A stretch of DNA of 64,000 nt, taken from positions 1,488,001 through 1,552,000 of the forward strand of contig JAHCVI010000001.1 in assembly GCA_019096155.1 (NCBI GenBank), given 5' to 3'. Position 1 is the stretch's first letter, and each line of letters opens with the position of its first letter. Both the position numbers and the translations under genes were made by a program. The notes beneath the pieces are model-generated. The model was not told the origin of the DNA. It saw nothing but the letters and a program-made list of their open reading frames with translations, and did no database searches. Shown here in pieces: positions 10,695 through 19,597 of the stretch. Source of the stretch: Staphylotrichum longicolle (Eukaryota > Ascomycota > Sordariomycetes > Sordariales > Chaetomiaceae).

Positions 10695-11828
10695 CTAGAC
10701 CAACCCCTCATCTTCAACTCCACGCCGCCTCTTTGCTGACCTTTCCACCGCATCCTGGTCCTCGGGATGTACTCTCTTGGCGCATGGAGTTTTCGAGCCA
10801 CTCGCCGCGGTATCCTCCTGCTTCTTGCTCTCCGTGCCAACACCTTCGTTTTCCTCAGCCTCCTTCCCCAACCCCTGAACAGACTTGGGAAGTTCCATCT
10901 CGACAATCCACGGCAACTGGCTCTTGCCCTCCTCCAGCCCCTGAATCGCGGCGTTGACAAACAGCGTCTGCTGGCTAGACACGCCTTCACCGCTCCCACA
11001 ACGCGCCGCACAGTAACCCCGTGCTGTGTAGGAGGCCAGCTTCTCCTCCTTCTCCTCGGCAACCTCGGCGCTGTCCCACTTGCCCGCCCTCAGCGAAGCC
11101 AGCGTCTCGAGCACGGTCGTCCGCCCGTTGTCGATGTCGGTGAAGTGAGACGGCGCGTCGGATGCGCTGGCTCCGCGCCAGGTGACGAGCTTCGCGCCCC
11201 AGCCTTCGTGGATGTGGCCGAAGCAGTGCAGTCGCGGACGCGTGCGGGCGACGGAAGCGAAGAGCTGTTCGCAGCCGCCGCGCTGCTTGGAGTCGGTCAT
11301 GTCGAGGACGCCGCGGGGCGGGCCGTGCGTGATGGCGATGTCGGTCCCCTGGGGTATGGAAAAGGAGTGGCTTTCGGTGGCTGGACTGTACTGGAAGCCC
11401 ATCTCGCTGTTGGGCGATGGGGTATATGGGCTTGCGTACACGGTGAGGAGGGCTCCGTTGTGGAGGGTGAAGTGGTGTTGGCCTTCGGAGAGCAGGAGGA
11501 TGTCGGACTCGGCGAGGAGTCGTTGGACCTCGCCGTGGTCTCCAAATTCCTGCTTCACAAGATCTGGGTCGAGAGGGGGTTTGGCTTCAGCGATCTTTCG
11601 CTTAAAAAAGGGGGCGTCCAGGGTGAAGTCATGGTTGCCCGCGATGGCTAGCTTGAGGGGCGCGTTGATGCTCTTGAGCATTTGGATTGAGGTTTGGAAC
11701 TCGGACAGTTTCGACTCTTCCGTGAGATCTCCGCAGTGGATGGCCACGTCGACAGGATGTAGCGAGGGTTGCCAATCGTCTGCGTGGGTGTCTGAGAGGA
11801 TCAGAAAGCGTGTGTTAATCTTGGCCAT
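10695..11828 (-). CDS. Calcineurin-like metallophosphoesterase, MPPED type
   Basis: Intact single-exon gene of 377 aa from the first real ATG at 11828 (MAKINTRFLILSDTHADDW). All metal-binding blocks of the calcineurin-like fold are present in order: SDTH, GDLTEES, GNHDF, THGPPRG and FGHIHEGWG. The arrangement fits the MPPED1/MPPED2-like group, which hydrolyses phosphodiesters in vitro; the fungal substrate is unknown. The domain ends near residue 270. The C-terminus is low in structure and Lys/Arg/Glu-rich, with basic clusters CAKRVHPED and SAKRRRGVED that resemble a bipartite nuclear signal. The gene is the first of four consecutive minus-strand genes but has its own 670-bp downstream gap, so co-transcription is not indicated. 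Confidence 0.85.
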   Translation of the reverse strand: MAKINTRFLILSDTHADDWQPSLHPVDVAIHCGDLTEESKLSEFQTSIQMLKSINAPLKLAIAGNHDFTLDAPFFKRKIAEAKPPLDPDLVKQEFGDHGEVQRLLAESDILLLSEGQHHFTLHNGALLTVYASPYTPSPNSEMGFQYSPATESHSFSIPQGTDIAITHGPPRGVLDMTDSKQRGGCEQLFASVARTRPRLHCFGHIHEGWGAKLVTWRGASASDAPSHFTDIDNGRTTVLETLASLRAGKWDSAEVAEEKEEKLASYTARGYCAARCGSGEGVSSQQTLFVNAAIQGLEEGKSQLPWIVEMELPKSVQGLGKEAEENEGVGTESKKQEDTAASGSKTPCAKRVHPEDQDAVERSAKRRRGVEDEGLV

Positions 11829-12506
11829 GTTGGACAAACACAGGAAGCCGTGTCGTATGACACTCCTATGAGTAGTGGTAAGAGTGTCGGTTTGTATGCT
11901 GTCACGCCCAGTGGGAAGAAGATGTGGAAGGAGGAGGTCGGGTCAAACAAGACCGGGGACTACGTCAGATCCCTGTGGGATAGAAGGCCGTTGTCGGGGA
12001 GAGATCTAACTTGAACAGCCACGGACTTCATTGTTTACGCGTCGAACAGGGCTTCGGCAAGGTCAACACGGATCAACACCTGCAGTACGCAAAAGGTCAG
12101 ACGCCTATGTTGTGCATAACTTGGAGGCTTTCTTTACATCATGAAGTTGCAGATTATGCGCCTCTTGAAATGCGTCATCAACCTGCGTCGTTGCATTTGC
12201 CTGCTTTGCTGTTGCTAGTGTGTGCGAGACACTCCGCTATGTGCACTCATGGACGCCAAGAGAAAATCTCCTCGCATAGGTGATAAAGTGGAAAAAGTGG
12301 AAAGGCCGGCGAAGCGAAGAAAAGGGGTTGAGGTTGACCATCAGGGCTTGACGAAGGGGTGACAGGTGCGTGAGAACGTCACGACCTCGGATGTCAGCCT
12401 GTGTTCATGTGCACTGTCGAGACCGAGGTGCGGATAGACACAGGAGACAGAGCAGCCTTCTCCTTTCTGGTCCCTAACTTTCCGTCTCTGGAGAACAACG
12501 AGGTTG
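11829..12506. other. Intergenic interval
   Basis: About 680 bp upstream of the metallophosphoesterase and downstream of the DUF6594 gene. Open frames of 60-90 codons only. No gene seen. Confidence 0.5.
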
Positions 12507-13356
12507 TCACTGTGAACTTGGCGCAAGGTATGCACCGACAAAGACAAACAGGACAGCGGCATACGCAGCGAGGTTTCCAAAAATCTCCTTCCCCGTCATC
12601 GCCGACCGAGGTTCAAACATTGGCCAACCTGTAGCCTCAAACCACTGAACCATGATGGAATAATAGCGCAGCGTGATAGACAACAGGATCAGGGCACCCA
12701 ACACAATGCCAACCACGGCGCCTTTGCTCAGATTGGGGATAAACAAGATCAACAGCATGGGCACGAGCAGGGTCGTGATGCCAAAGGAGGTAAGCAGAGG
12801 GTCAATAACGAGGCTGCCAACGGTCCTCATGACTTGAGTTGCGGGGGAGGGAAAGCCGGGGTCGAACAAGCGAAGTTCAGCGCCTTGTTGACCCACTGCC
12901 TTCCAGTACTCTTTCTCGTGGGAGTCGTTCCGGCGCTTGTCGCTCATGCGTGCTGGCCGTCGGCCCAGCATCTTCTCCAGGTCGTCAACTGCTTCGCCTG
13001 GCAAACAGAGGTTGTATCAGCAATAGCTCGTCAAGACGTGTCACGACTAGTTGGCTTACAGTGCTTATGGATGACTTGTCGCACGTCCTCCAAGGTGTTA
13101 AGATCCCAGTCTTGACCGTTGCTGCGGCCGCTGAAGATGGTTGTGTTCTTGGACTCGATCTCCTGCTCGTATCTTCTGATGATGAGACGTGAAGGGGGAT
13201 ATATGCACGGATCTCGAATCCTCGGTCTGGATGCCAGGGCTTCCGCCGATACGCCAAGTAGGCGTCCAAGTACTCCCTGTCCGGCAATCGCCAGGCGCCC
13301 GCCTGGCTAAACATTCCTGCCTGTGACGTGGCTGTCGCTGCTGATGATGCCGCCAT
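12507..13356 (-). CDS. DUF6594-type membrane protein, short N-terminus and one frame break
   Basis: Fungal DUF6594 protein of unknown function. The family has a cytosolic helical N-terminal part and two or three C-terminal membrane helices. Seen here: WRLPDREYLDAYLAYRRKP, then IIRRYEQEIESKNTTIFSGR, NGQDWDLNTLEDVRQVIHKH, an intron at 12998-13059 (GTAAGC...CAG), and hydrophobic segments around FGITTLLVPMLLILFI, GAVVGIVLGALILLSITL and LAAYAAVLFVFVGAYLAP before the stop at 12507. One frame change at the G5 run 13194-13198 (C5 on the coding strand) fits a lost base. The corrected length is about 262 aa. The usual N-terminal opening of the family is missing: only about 270 bp separate this start from the kinase stop upstream, and they hold nothing like it. 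It may be a truncated copy. Confidence 0.6.
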
Positions 13357-13628
13357 CGAGGGTTAGGTTCTCAGGAGAGAAGATGTACGAGATGGTCTCA
13401 ACGATATGAGAAATGCAAGCTGGTCCTGTGGTACGGCAGTCAATCGCTGCAGCATAACGAGTGATGTTGAGAGCTATTGGATGCCGCAGGTTCTCCACGT
13501 GGGTTGGCGGTGGCTGAACACAGCCATCCGATGCACTGAGGTTTCGCTTCAACTTGCTGCGTCAGAACCTCATCATGCTTTCCCTGTTACTCTTACATCT
13601 GGTTGCCCCTGGTCAGGCTGGTGCAAGC

Positions 13629-15161
13629 TCAGCCAAAGAGTTGTTTCTTCACCCATGGGTCGTCCAAAAGCTCTCTTGGGGTCTTGCGATCTTCGGGAGC
13701 CCACTGGAGCATCTTGTTCATCAGTTGCAAGAACAGCTCCTTGTCTCTGCCTTCTAGATTTGTCTCAAGCTGCGCGAGAGACACAGGGAGCAGAGGTTCT
13801 ATTCCAGCATTCCATTCGCCTTGAGTTGAAAACAACAAAGTCAGCCCCTAACCAGTCGTCACTGCAAGGTGCTTGGCCACGGCAGGCCCAAGCCTTTGAA
13901 GGGTCCTACTCACCCGACTCAGAGAAAAACTTGGACTTCAGTTTGCCTCGACTGAGCAACTCCGAGGGCGGTGGTCCCAGGAGGGCAATCATCTCGGCAA
14001 GGTGAGCTCTCCCACGATAGACGCCGAGTTCTGGATCTGTGCCACGGAATAGAAGGCGGCCTTCAAAGATATCCCAGATCTCATACACGTTAGCGACAAA
14101 ACTGGAAGGGGAGATGGGCCCTTACCATGCATCCAACACTCCAAACATCAATCCTGTAGCCCCATGGGACTTTTAAAATGACCTCTGGGCATCGGTATTG
14201 GTCTGGCTGAACGTCTTTATCGTGGAGTGTGTCTCCGAAAAAAGCAGCGCCAAAGTCGCACAACACTGGTGGTCCAACCTCCTTTGGTTTTTGTATTTGC
14301 CGAGAGACGTAGATAGCCCTCCCGTTAGTTTCTTTCCGCGGGCTGGGGTTACTCAGTTCGGCTTGTTCGAATTCTACAAGAGCCGAATCATCCTCAAATC
14401 CAAACATGATGTTGTCGGACTTGATGTCTATGCGTACCGGCGTGTGAGCAGCTCTGCCAGTGTGGGACGTGGGGAGCTACCTAAACGTACCTGTGTAAAT
14501 GACGCCGCACTCATTGTGGAGGTAGTCTAGAGCCTGAAACAGACGGTACAGAACGATGGCAAGGACTGGTTTTGGGAGTCTCCCCACAGGATTGCGAGCG
14601 AGGAATGTCCTGACGCTCTCAAACAGCGGTGGGTGAACGAGACATTGATGCTCACCATCCGGCCCTGACAGTTGAAAAACGTCCAACAATGACCGGACGG
14701 CATCTCGCCCGGGATGGTTTCGTGGTCCGTTGCTGATGCGCTGATACACGTTTCGTTCATGACCCACCCGAGCACCCAGGGCTGCCGATCGGACGAAGAC
14801 TTTCACGGCAACATGATGATGTTGACTGTAACATCAGCAATGATCCATGTTGTTGTTTGTTGACCAACCCACGGACAGTTGAGTACGATGGGCGCTATGG
14901 ATGGGTGCCATACATGAGATCCCTGACCAGCCAAACCGTCGACGTCGCGCCGTACCCCAGCTTGCCAATGATCTGGTATCGAGACACAAAGACTTCGCCA
15001 ATACGAACGGGATAGAACCGTTCCGGGAGGTAGTCCCGAAGCGTTTCTTCCTCGATCCTGTAGCTTTCCGGAATCAGTGCACAGCGAACGCTCGAGAAGT
15101 GCCTGCCAGGTGGTGATGTGCGTCGAGAGAAGCTCAGCGCCCAGCGCAGGAGTGATGCCAT
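13629..15161 (-). CDS. SRPK-like serine/threonine protein kinase with presequence-like N-terminus
   Basis: Intact spliced gene, 413 aa, five exons: 14914-15161, 14491-14825, 14126-14427, 13914-14079 and 13629-13819. All introns are GT-AG and the phases join cleanly. The N-terminus (MASLLRWALSFSRRTSPPGR) is Arg/Ser/Leu-rich without acids, like a mitochondrial presequence. Then come EEETLRDYLPERFYPVRIGE, the glycine loop KLGYGATSTVWLVRD, VAVKVF (Lys of subdomain II), the catalytic loop VIYTDIKSDNI (Tyr where SRPKs usually have His; Asp and Asn kept), CDFGAA, YRCPEVIL and the SRPK-like IWDIFEGRLLF. It lacks the long spacer insert of classical SRPKs. SRPKs phosphorylate Arg/Ser-rich proteins; this fungal subgroup has no settled substrate. 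DUF6594 follows downstream on the same strand. Confidence 0.87.
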
Positions 15162-15607
15162 GAATTGTTGTGGGAACGAGTGGTGCCGGTAACTACGGTG
15201 AGTTGTTGTCGAACGAAGATGATGGAAAGCTGCTAGCCACTCGATTCGATCAAAACACTGCATCGGGGCATATGTCTGGGCGGCGCTGAAAGCCCATGGT
15301 CTAATAAACAAGCACCGCAACCATGGAGGTAACCAGGGCAGCTCAGTGCACACGACTGGCCCGAGACTATATCCCAAAAAAGTACCAATTACACAGGCCG
15401 AACCAGATGGTAGCATCTGCTTCGTGACCAGGAGACAGAGCGGGATACAATCCCAGCGCTGGGCGCTGGATGTTCCACGACCCAAGGTCAGGTGTGGTGG
15501 TGAAGGTGCGGTTTCGAGCGCGAGCAGAAGTCGAACCCCTGCGTACCTCGTGGCCCCCAGTGGGGCGGTGCCGTAAATTCATGTCTATAACAGTCTGCTT
15601 TAGAGAC
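15162..15607. other. Intergenic interval between DUS1 and the SRPK-like kinase
   Basis: About 445 bp on the upstream side of the kinase. The kinase frame stays open to 15485 without family-like sequence. No gene seen. Confidence 0.5.
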
Positions 15608-17314
15608 TCAACCGCTCACAAGCTCACTCGATGGGTAGCTCGTCGTCTTCTCGAGCGACTCCGTCGCGGCAGCCGTCTCAGCCGATGGCTTCTCGGCCGC
15701 TGCTGCCGCACCCTCCTTGGCTCTCTTCGCAGTCGTCCCCTGCTCCTCCTTCCCCTCCATCTCCGCCGCCACCCTCTTCTTCTCCTTCTTGCTCAGCTGG
15801 ATCGCCCCCTTGGCCATGGCCTCCTTGGGCAGCGGCCGGATGATGGGCTGGACGACCCACCACGGGCGCTTGCACTCCCTCACCGCGCGCGCCGAGCTCT
15901 CCGGGTCATCCTCCTCCTCCTTCTCCAAGGGCGCGGGCATCTCCGCCTCGACGCTCTTGCCGTCCGTCCGCTCGTACTCGAGGAGGCCCTCGGCCGTCTT
16001 CTTCTCCACCATCCGATAGATGGCCTCGTACGTCTCCAGGTCACCCACGCGCGCCCGGGCGAGGGCATCGCGCACGTCGGTGTGCCGCGACACAAAGTGC
16101 CGCAGCAGGTGGAACAGGTGCGGCTGCATGCTGATGAAGTTGGCCGCGAGCAGCGCCGGGTTGCCCTTGGCCACGTCGCCCTTGCGCTTCTTGGCCTTGC
16201 CGCCGTCACCGCCGCCCTGGCCGGGCAGGACGATGGCTTCCTCCATCCACGCGGTATCGTCGCCGGGCACAAAGAGGGGCCGCCTCGGCGGCGGCGGCAC
16301 GCCCAGCACGTACTGGTGGAGGATGTCGAGGTAGCGGCGGAAGACCTCGTCGACACGCCACCCGCCCTTGCCGTCGCGGCCGCGCCAGAAGCCGCGGGGT
16401 TCCTCGCCTGCTGGTGGCGGCGCGGCGAAGATGGCCGGGTTGCTCAGGTTACCCTCGGCGCTCATGACGCCGTCCGCGCCGGTCGCGGCGAGGCACTTCT
16501 CGAGGTCTTCGTGTTGGAGGATGTTGCCGTTGGCGAAGAGAACTGTTTCTGGGGGCAGATTGTCGCGCAGGTAGCGGATCATTTGCCAATCGGCCAGGCC
16601 GGTCAGATGCCCCTTTTGCTCACGCAGGCGGCCGTGTACCGTGAGGATGCTGGCGCCCGCGCTGAGGACGTTTTGCGCGTATTTGAGCGTCGCCTCCTTT
16701 GTCTCGAGGATGCGTATTTTGGCCGTGACGGGAATCTCGAGGTTCTCGTGAAGCGTCTTGATCAGGCGGTGGATCAGCTCCTGGTCCTCTTGCAGAAACG
16801 AGCCGTAGTGGCCCTTCTTGGCAATGCCCTGGGGGCAGCCCAGGTTGAGGTCGACGGCATCGCAGTATGGGGTGACTCGTTTTGCGGCGTTGAGAAGCGC
16901 CTGGGGATCGTTGGCGCAGAACTGAACGAAGAAGGGTCGGTCGATGGCGGGGTTGCCGTCGAGGAAGAGGGCATCGGACCCGGGCTTTGTCGGCTGGAAG
17001 TGCTGGTCGAAGTACTTTTGGCTTTCGCTGAAGAGACGTGCGTGAAACATGGGGGAGTATGCGAGCATGTCTGACTGCTGAGACTCGGGGAGGAAGGACC
17101 GCGACAGCATGCGCCAGGCCTGCGCACATTGAGGATGAGCAGCCTTTCCTGAAAAACAAGCAGTGGCAGAGCAACTCACAAATTCTGACTGATCTACCAT
17201 GGGCGCAACAATGTATTTCGGCGAGCCAATGCTCTCGTAAAACGCCCGCCCATGAAGCTTCGGCTTCTTTACGGCAGCCGCTGCCGGCGCCGTTGTTGTC
17301 GCATCGGAGGCCAT
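15608..17314 (-). CDS. DUS1: tRNA-dihydrouridine synthase DUS1
   Basis: Flavoenzyme that reduces uridines in the D-loop of cytosolic tRNAs (Dus1 modifies U16/U17 in yeast). The ATG at 17314 (MASDATTT) is followed by the FMN-binding APMVDQSEF, an intron at 17120-17179, then LAYSPMFHARLF, VQFCANDP, the catalytic cysteine loop DLNLGCPQGIAKKGHYGSF, KIRILET, ILTVHGRLREQKG, FANGNILQHED and GVMSAEGNLSNPAIF. The intron is 60 nt with no stop, so the retained form is also open. The spliced length is 548 aa, longer than yeast Dus1 because of a low-complexity insert near GGDGGKAKKRKGD and a Lys/Glu/Ala-rich tail. The extreme GC content gives a long antisense frame at 15470-17074, which I regard as a shadow. 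No frame breaks. Confidence 0.92.
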   Translation of the reverse strand: MASDATTTAPAAAAVKKPKLHGRAFYESIGSPKYIVAPMVDQSEFVSCSATACFSGKAAHPQCAQAWRMLSRSFLPESQQSDMLAYSPMFHARLFSESQKYFDQHFQPTKPGSDALFLDGNPAIDRPFFVQFCANDPQALLNAAKRVTPYCDAVDLNLGCPQGIAKKGHYGSFLQEDQELIHRLIKTLHENLEIPVTAKIRILETKEATLKYAQNVLSAGASILTVHGRLREQKGHLTGLADWQMIRYLRDNLPPETVLFANGNILQHEDLEKCLAATGADGVMSAEGNLSNPAIFAAPPPAGEEPRGFWRGRDGKGGWRVDEVFRRYLDILHQYVLGVPPPPRRPLFVPGDDTAWMEEAIVLPGQGGGDGGKAKKRKGDVAKGNPALLAANFISMQPHLFHLLRHFVSRHTDVRDALARARVGDLETYEAIYRMVEKKTAEGLLEYERTDGKSVEAEMPAPLEKEEEDDPESSARAVRECKRPWWVVQPIIRPLPKEAMAKGAIQLSKKEKKRVAAEMEGKEEQGTTAKRAKEGAAAAAEKPSAETAAATESLEKTTSYPSSELVSG

Positions 17315-19597
17315 GGTGAACAGCGACCGCACTGAACCCACCGACCGCGCCCACGCAACCGACGCGCGAAACCCAGGTAGCAGACCTCGCGCCAGCGTAT
17401 CTCCCCTCAACTTCTCAGAGACTCGGGGATGTTGTCTATCCGCAAAAAAAATCCACTGCAAAAGTCGAGGCTGGCTGGTCTGGCAATCGAATTCGTACGA
17501 ACCCCCAAAACCGCCTCCCCCCAAAAAAAAAATTTTGGCCGCCTTCTCTGCAAGGCTGAAGAAATCCCACTCTCCTCTTTGCCCCTTGATTGGCCCCATC
17601 GCGCTCGGCAACGCGGGATGATGCAATACCCGCGAACTGCCCCTCCCGGTCACAGTTAAACCCATCCCCTTTTCGCACGGTAAACCCCTAATCCTAAATC
17701 CTCCGCCGGACACCACCCCCGTAAACTACTCCGTACCCACCGCCCAACCCCACGCCCAGAAAGCGCAAGACCGAAATGGAGTTTGCCCGTCCAGCGACCA
17801 CGCTAAATCTCGTATCCCCAAAGGTGGCACCATCCCATGACATGGGCAATGCGCCGCGATCCCACCCAACCCGGGCCAACCGTCCGAACTTCCTTCCGGA
17901 TTCAACATATGGGACAAGAAGGGAATGATAGACAGAACACAACATCCGGCCATGCCGCGAACCATACCAAACTCCCGTCCGTACCCTCACCGCGTTTGAC
18001 TCCTTCGTCGTAAGTTTGTAGTTCACGAGCCCGGGTCTGCAATTTGAGAAAAAAGGCAACTCCGAGACTGCGAACCAAGCCCAACCACCAGAACCAACCA
18101 ACAAAATCGAAAAAAGCAGCCACAGAAACAAGCCCTGCGCGTCATGGATGCATCCCGTGTTTTAGCGCAGCAGCTGCAGCAGCTGCAGCACCGGTCCAGT
18201 CAGGTAACGACAGGACACGACAGGACCGTTGAAGTGGAGCGCATTCGTTAGTGCCTAAGCGCGGCTCGGTTTGTGGGCGGGCGGTGTAAAATACCGTATC
18301 ACTCGCTTGGCAGGCAAAGCAGACAGGCAGGCAGGCAGGCATGATGAGCAAACCGCCCAACACGGCGGGGGGGGGGGGGGAAGGGGGGCCACGCCTCCAC
18401 CTAGCATCCTCTCTCTCTGTTCCGGAATCATCTCGAACCCGTGAGAGAACCGGACAAACCCCTCTCCAAAAAGCAGGGACTTGCTGACTGCATGCGGAGG
18501 CAACCCCTCACGTGGAAGCCTCAAAATAAAACGAAAAAAAAAAGAAAAGGGGTTTACATGGAAGAATAGAAGGTTCTATTTTTTGTGTGTATGGTGAAAA
18601 TGTACCTACCTGGCGGACGGATCTGGCTGCTGCTTGGGAAAATGGACACAAGACACTAATAAGGGACAGAAACATAAACAACGCCTCATCTCATAGTTTG
18701 CTTCGGTTCACCACATTCGTACTCCCAAATCTGCTTTGCTACCAAGTAAACCTAACACGGACAATCAACGACCACAGACCAACAGACGGCGAGGAAAACG
18801 ACGGCTACCACAAGCGGCTACGGTTATGTAGGACAGGACCAACCACACAATAGCACCGACAACGGAACAAAAACGGAAAGATTGAGAGGAACAAGAAATC
18901 ATGAATTAGGCCTCCCAAGGAGATGACGATGATGATGATGATGTATGAACCTTCCGAACACGCAAATCGCGAGGGCGGAATTTTTTGTCGCTGAGAGACA
19001 AGACAAGGAAAAAAAAGCGAAACAAAAAATGACATTGCCGTGTATGAGAACATCGCAAAGAGCCGCTGTGTCCGCCGATGCCGTCGCCTTTTTTCGTTTT
19101 TTCCCGGTCCGAGTCCCCATCTGCTGCCGCGCTGCTGGCGAAGGGCGGGGCTCTCTGTGATATGACGCCCATGTCCGTTCCTCCCGACACTCCTCCAAAC
19201 AGTACTTCCGCGTCCTTCTCCTCAAATGCACCCATTCCCTCCACATTCATCACCCCCGTCATCTTCCCACTCGAAGAGACATACAGCGCGGCGGCAGCCC
19301 GGACCAAAATGACAAGACTCGGCGTCTGGGCAAAAGAAGACGAGACGGGCCGACCGACTGTTGCGTGTGATTAAAAAGAAATCGCTGTGCTGCGCTGTGC
19401 AAGATTCTAGCCGCAAAGAGCTGTCGAGATCGAATGCGAAAAACGCCGTGACACCGTACTATGCTGTACCCTGAAACGCCACGACAAAAATGAAAAAATC
19501 CTGCATCAAATACACGACGCAATGTCGCCGCCCCCTTGTATTAAAAGGAAAAAGAAACGAGCCGAGAGGTGTGCTTCAGGGTCATTGGGCTGCGTCG
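17315..19597. other. Intergenic interval with simple-sequence tracts
   Basis: About 2.3 kb: DUS1 promoter plus the downstream region of the BNI4-like gene. It holds a (GGCA)n stretch at about 18322-18340, a 14-G run at 18367-18380, overlapping CAGCTG/CTGCAG repeats at 18171-18196 and several A or T runs. Open frames up to 145 codons show no domain. No gene seen. Confidence 0.5.
18367..18380. repeat. Homopolymer run of 14 G
   Basis: Fourteen G followed by AA and six more G. G-quadruplex-prone and likely hard to sequence. Confidence 0.9.

Noticed and set aside
15500..15560. tRNA-like GTCGAACCCC string
   Set aside because: No acceptor or anticodon stem can be formed around it on either strand.
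15470..17074. 534-codon plus-strand open frame
   Set aside because: It is the exact antisense of DUS1, whose own strand has all catalytic motifs. GC-rich codons suppress antisense stops.
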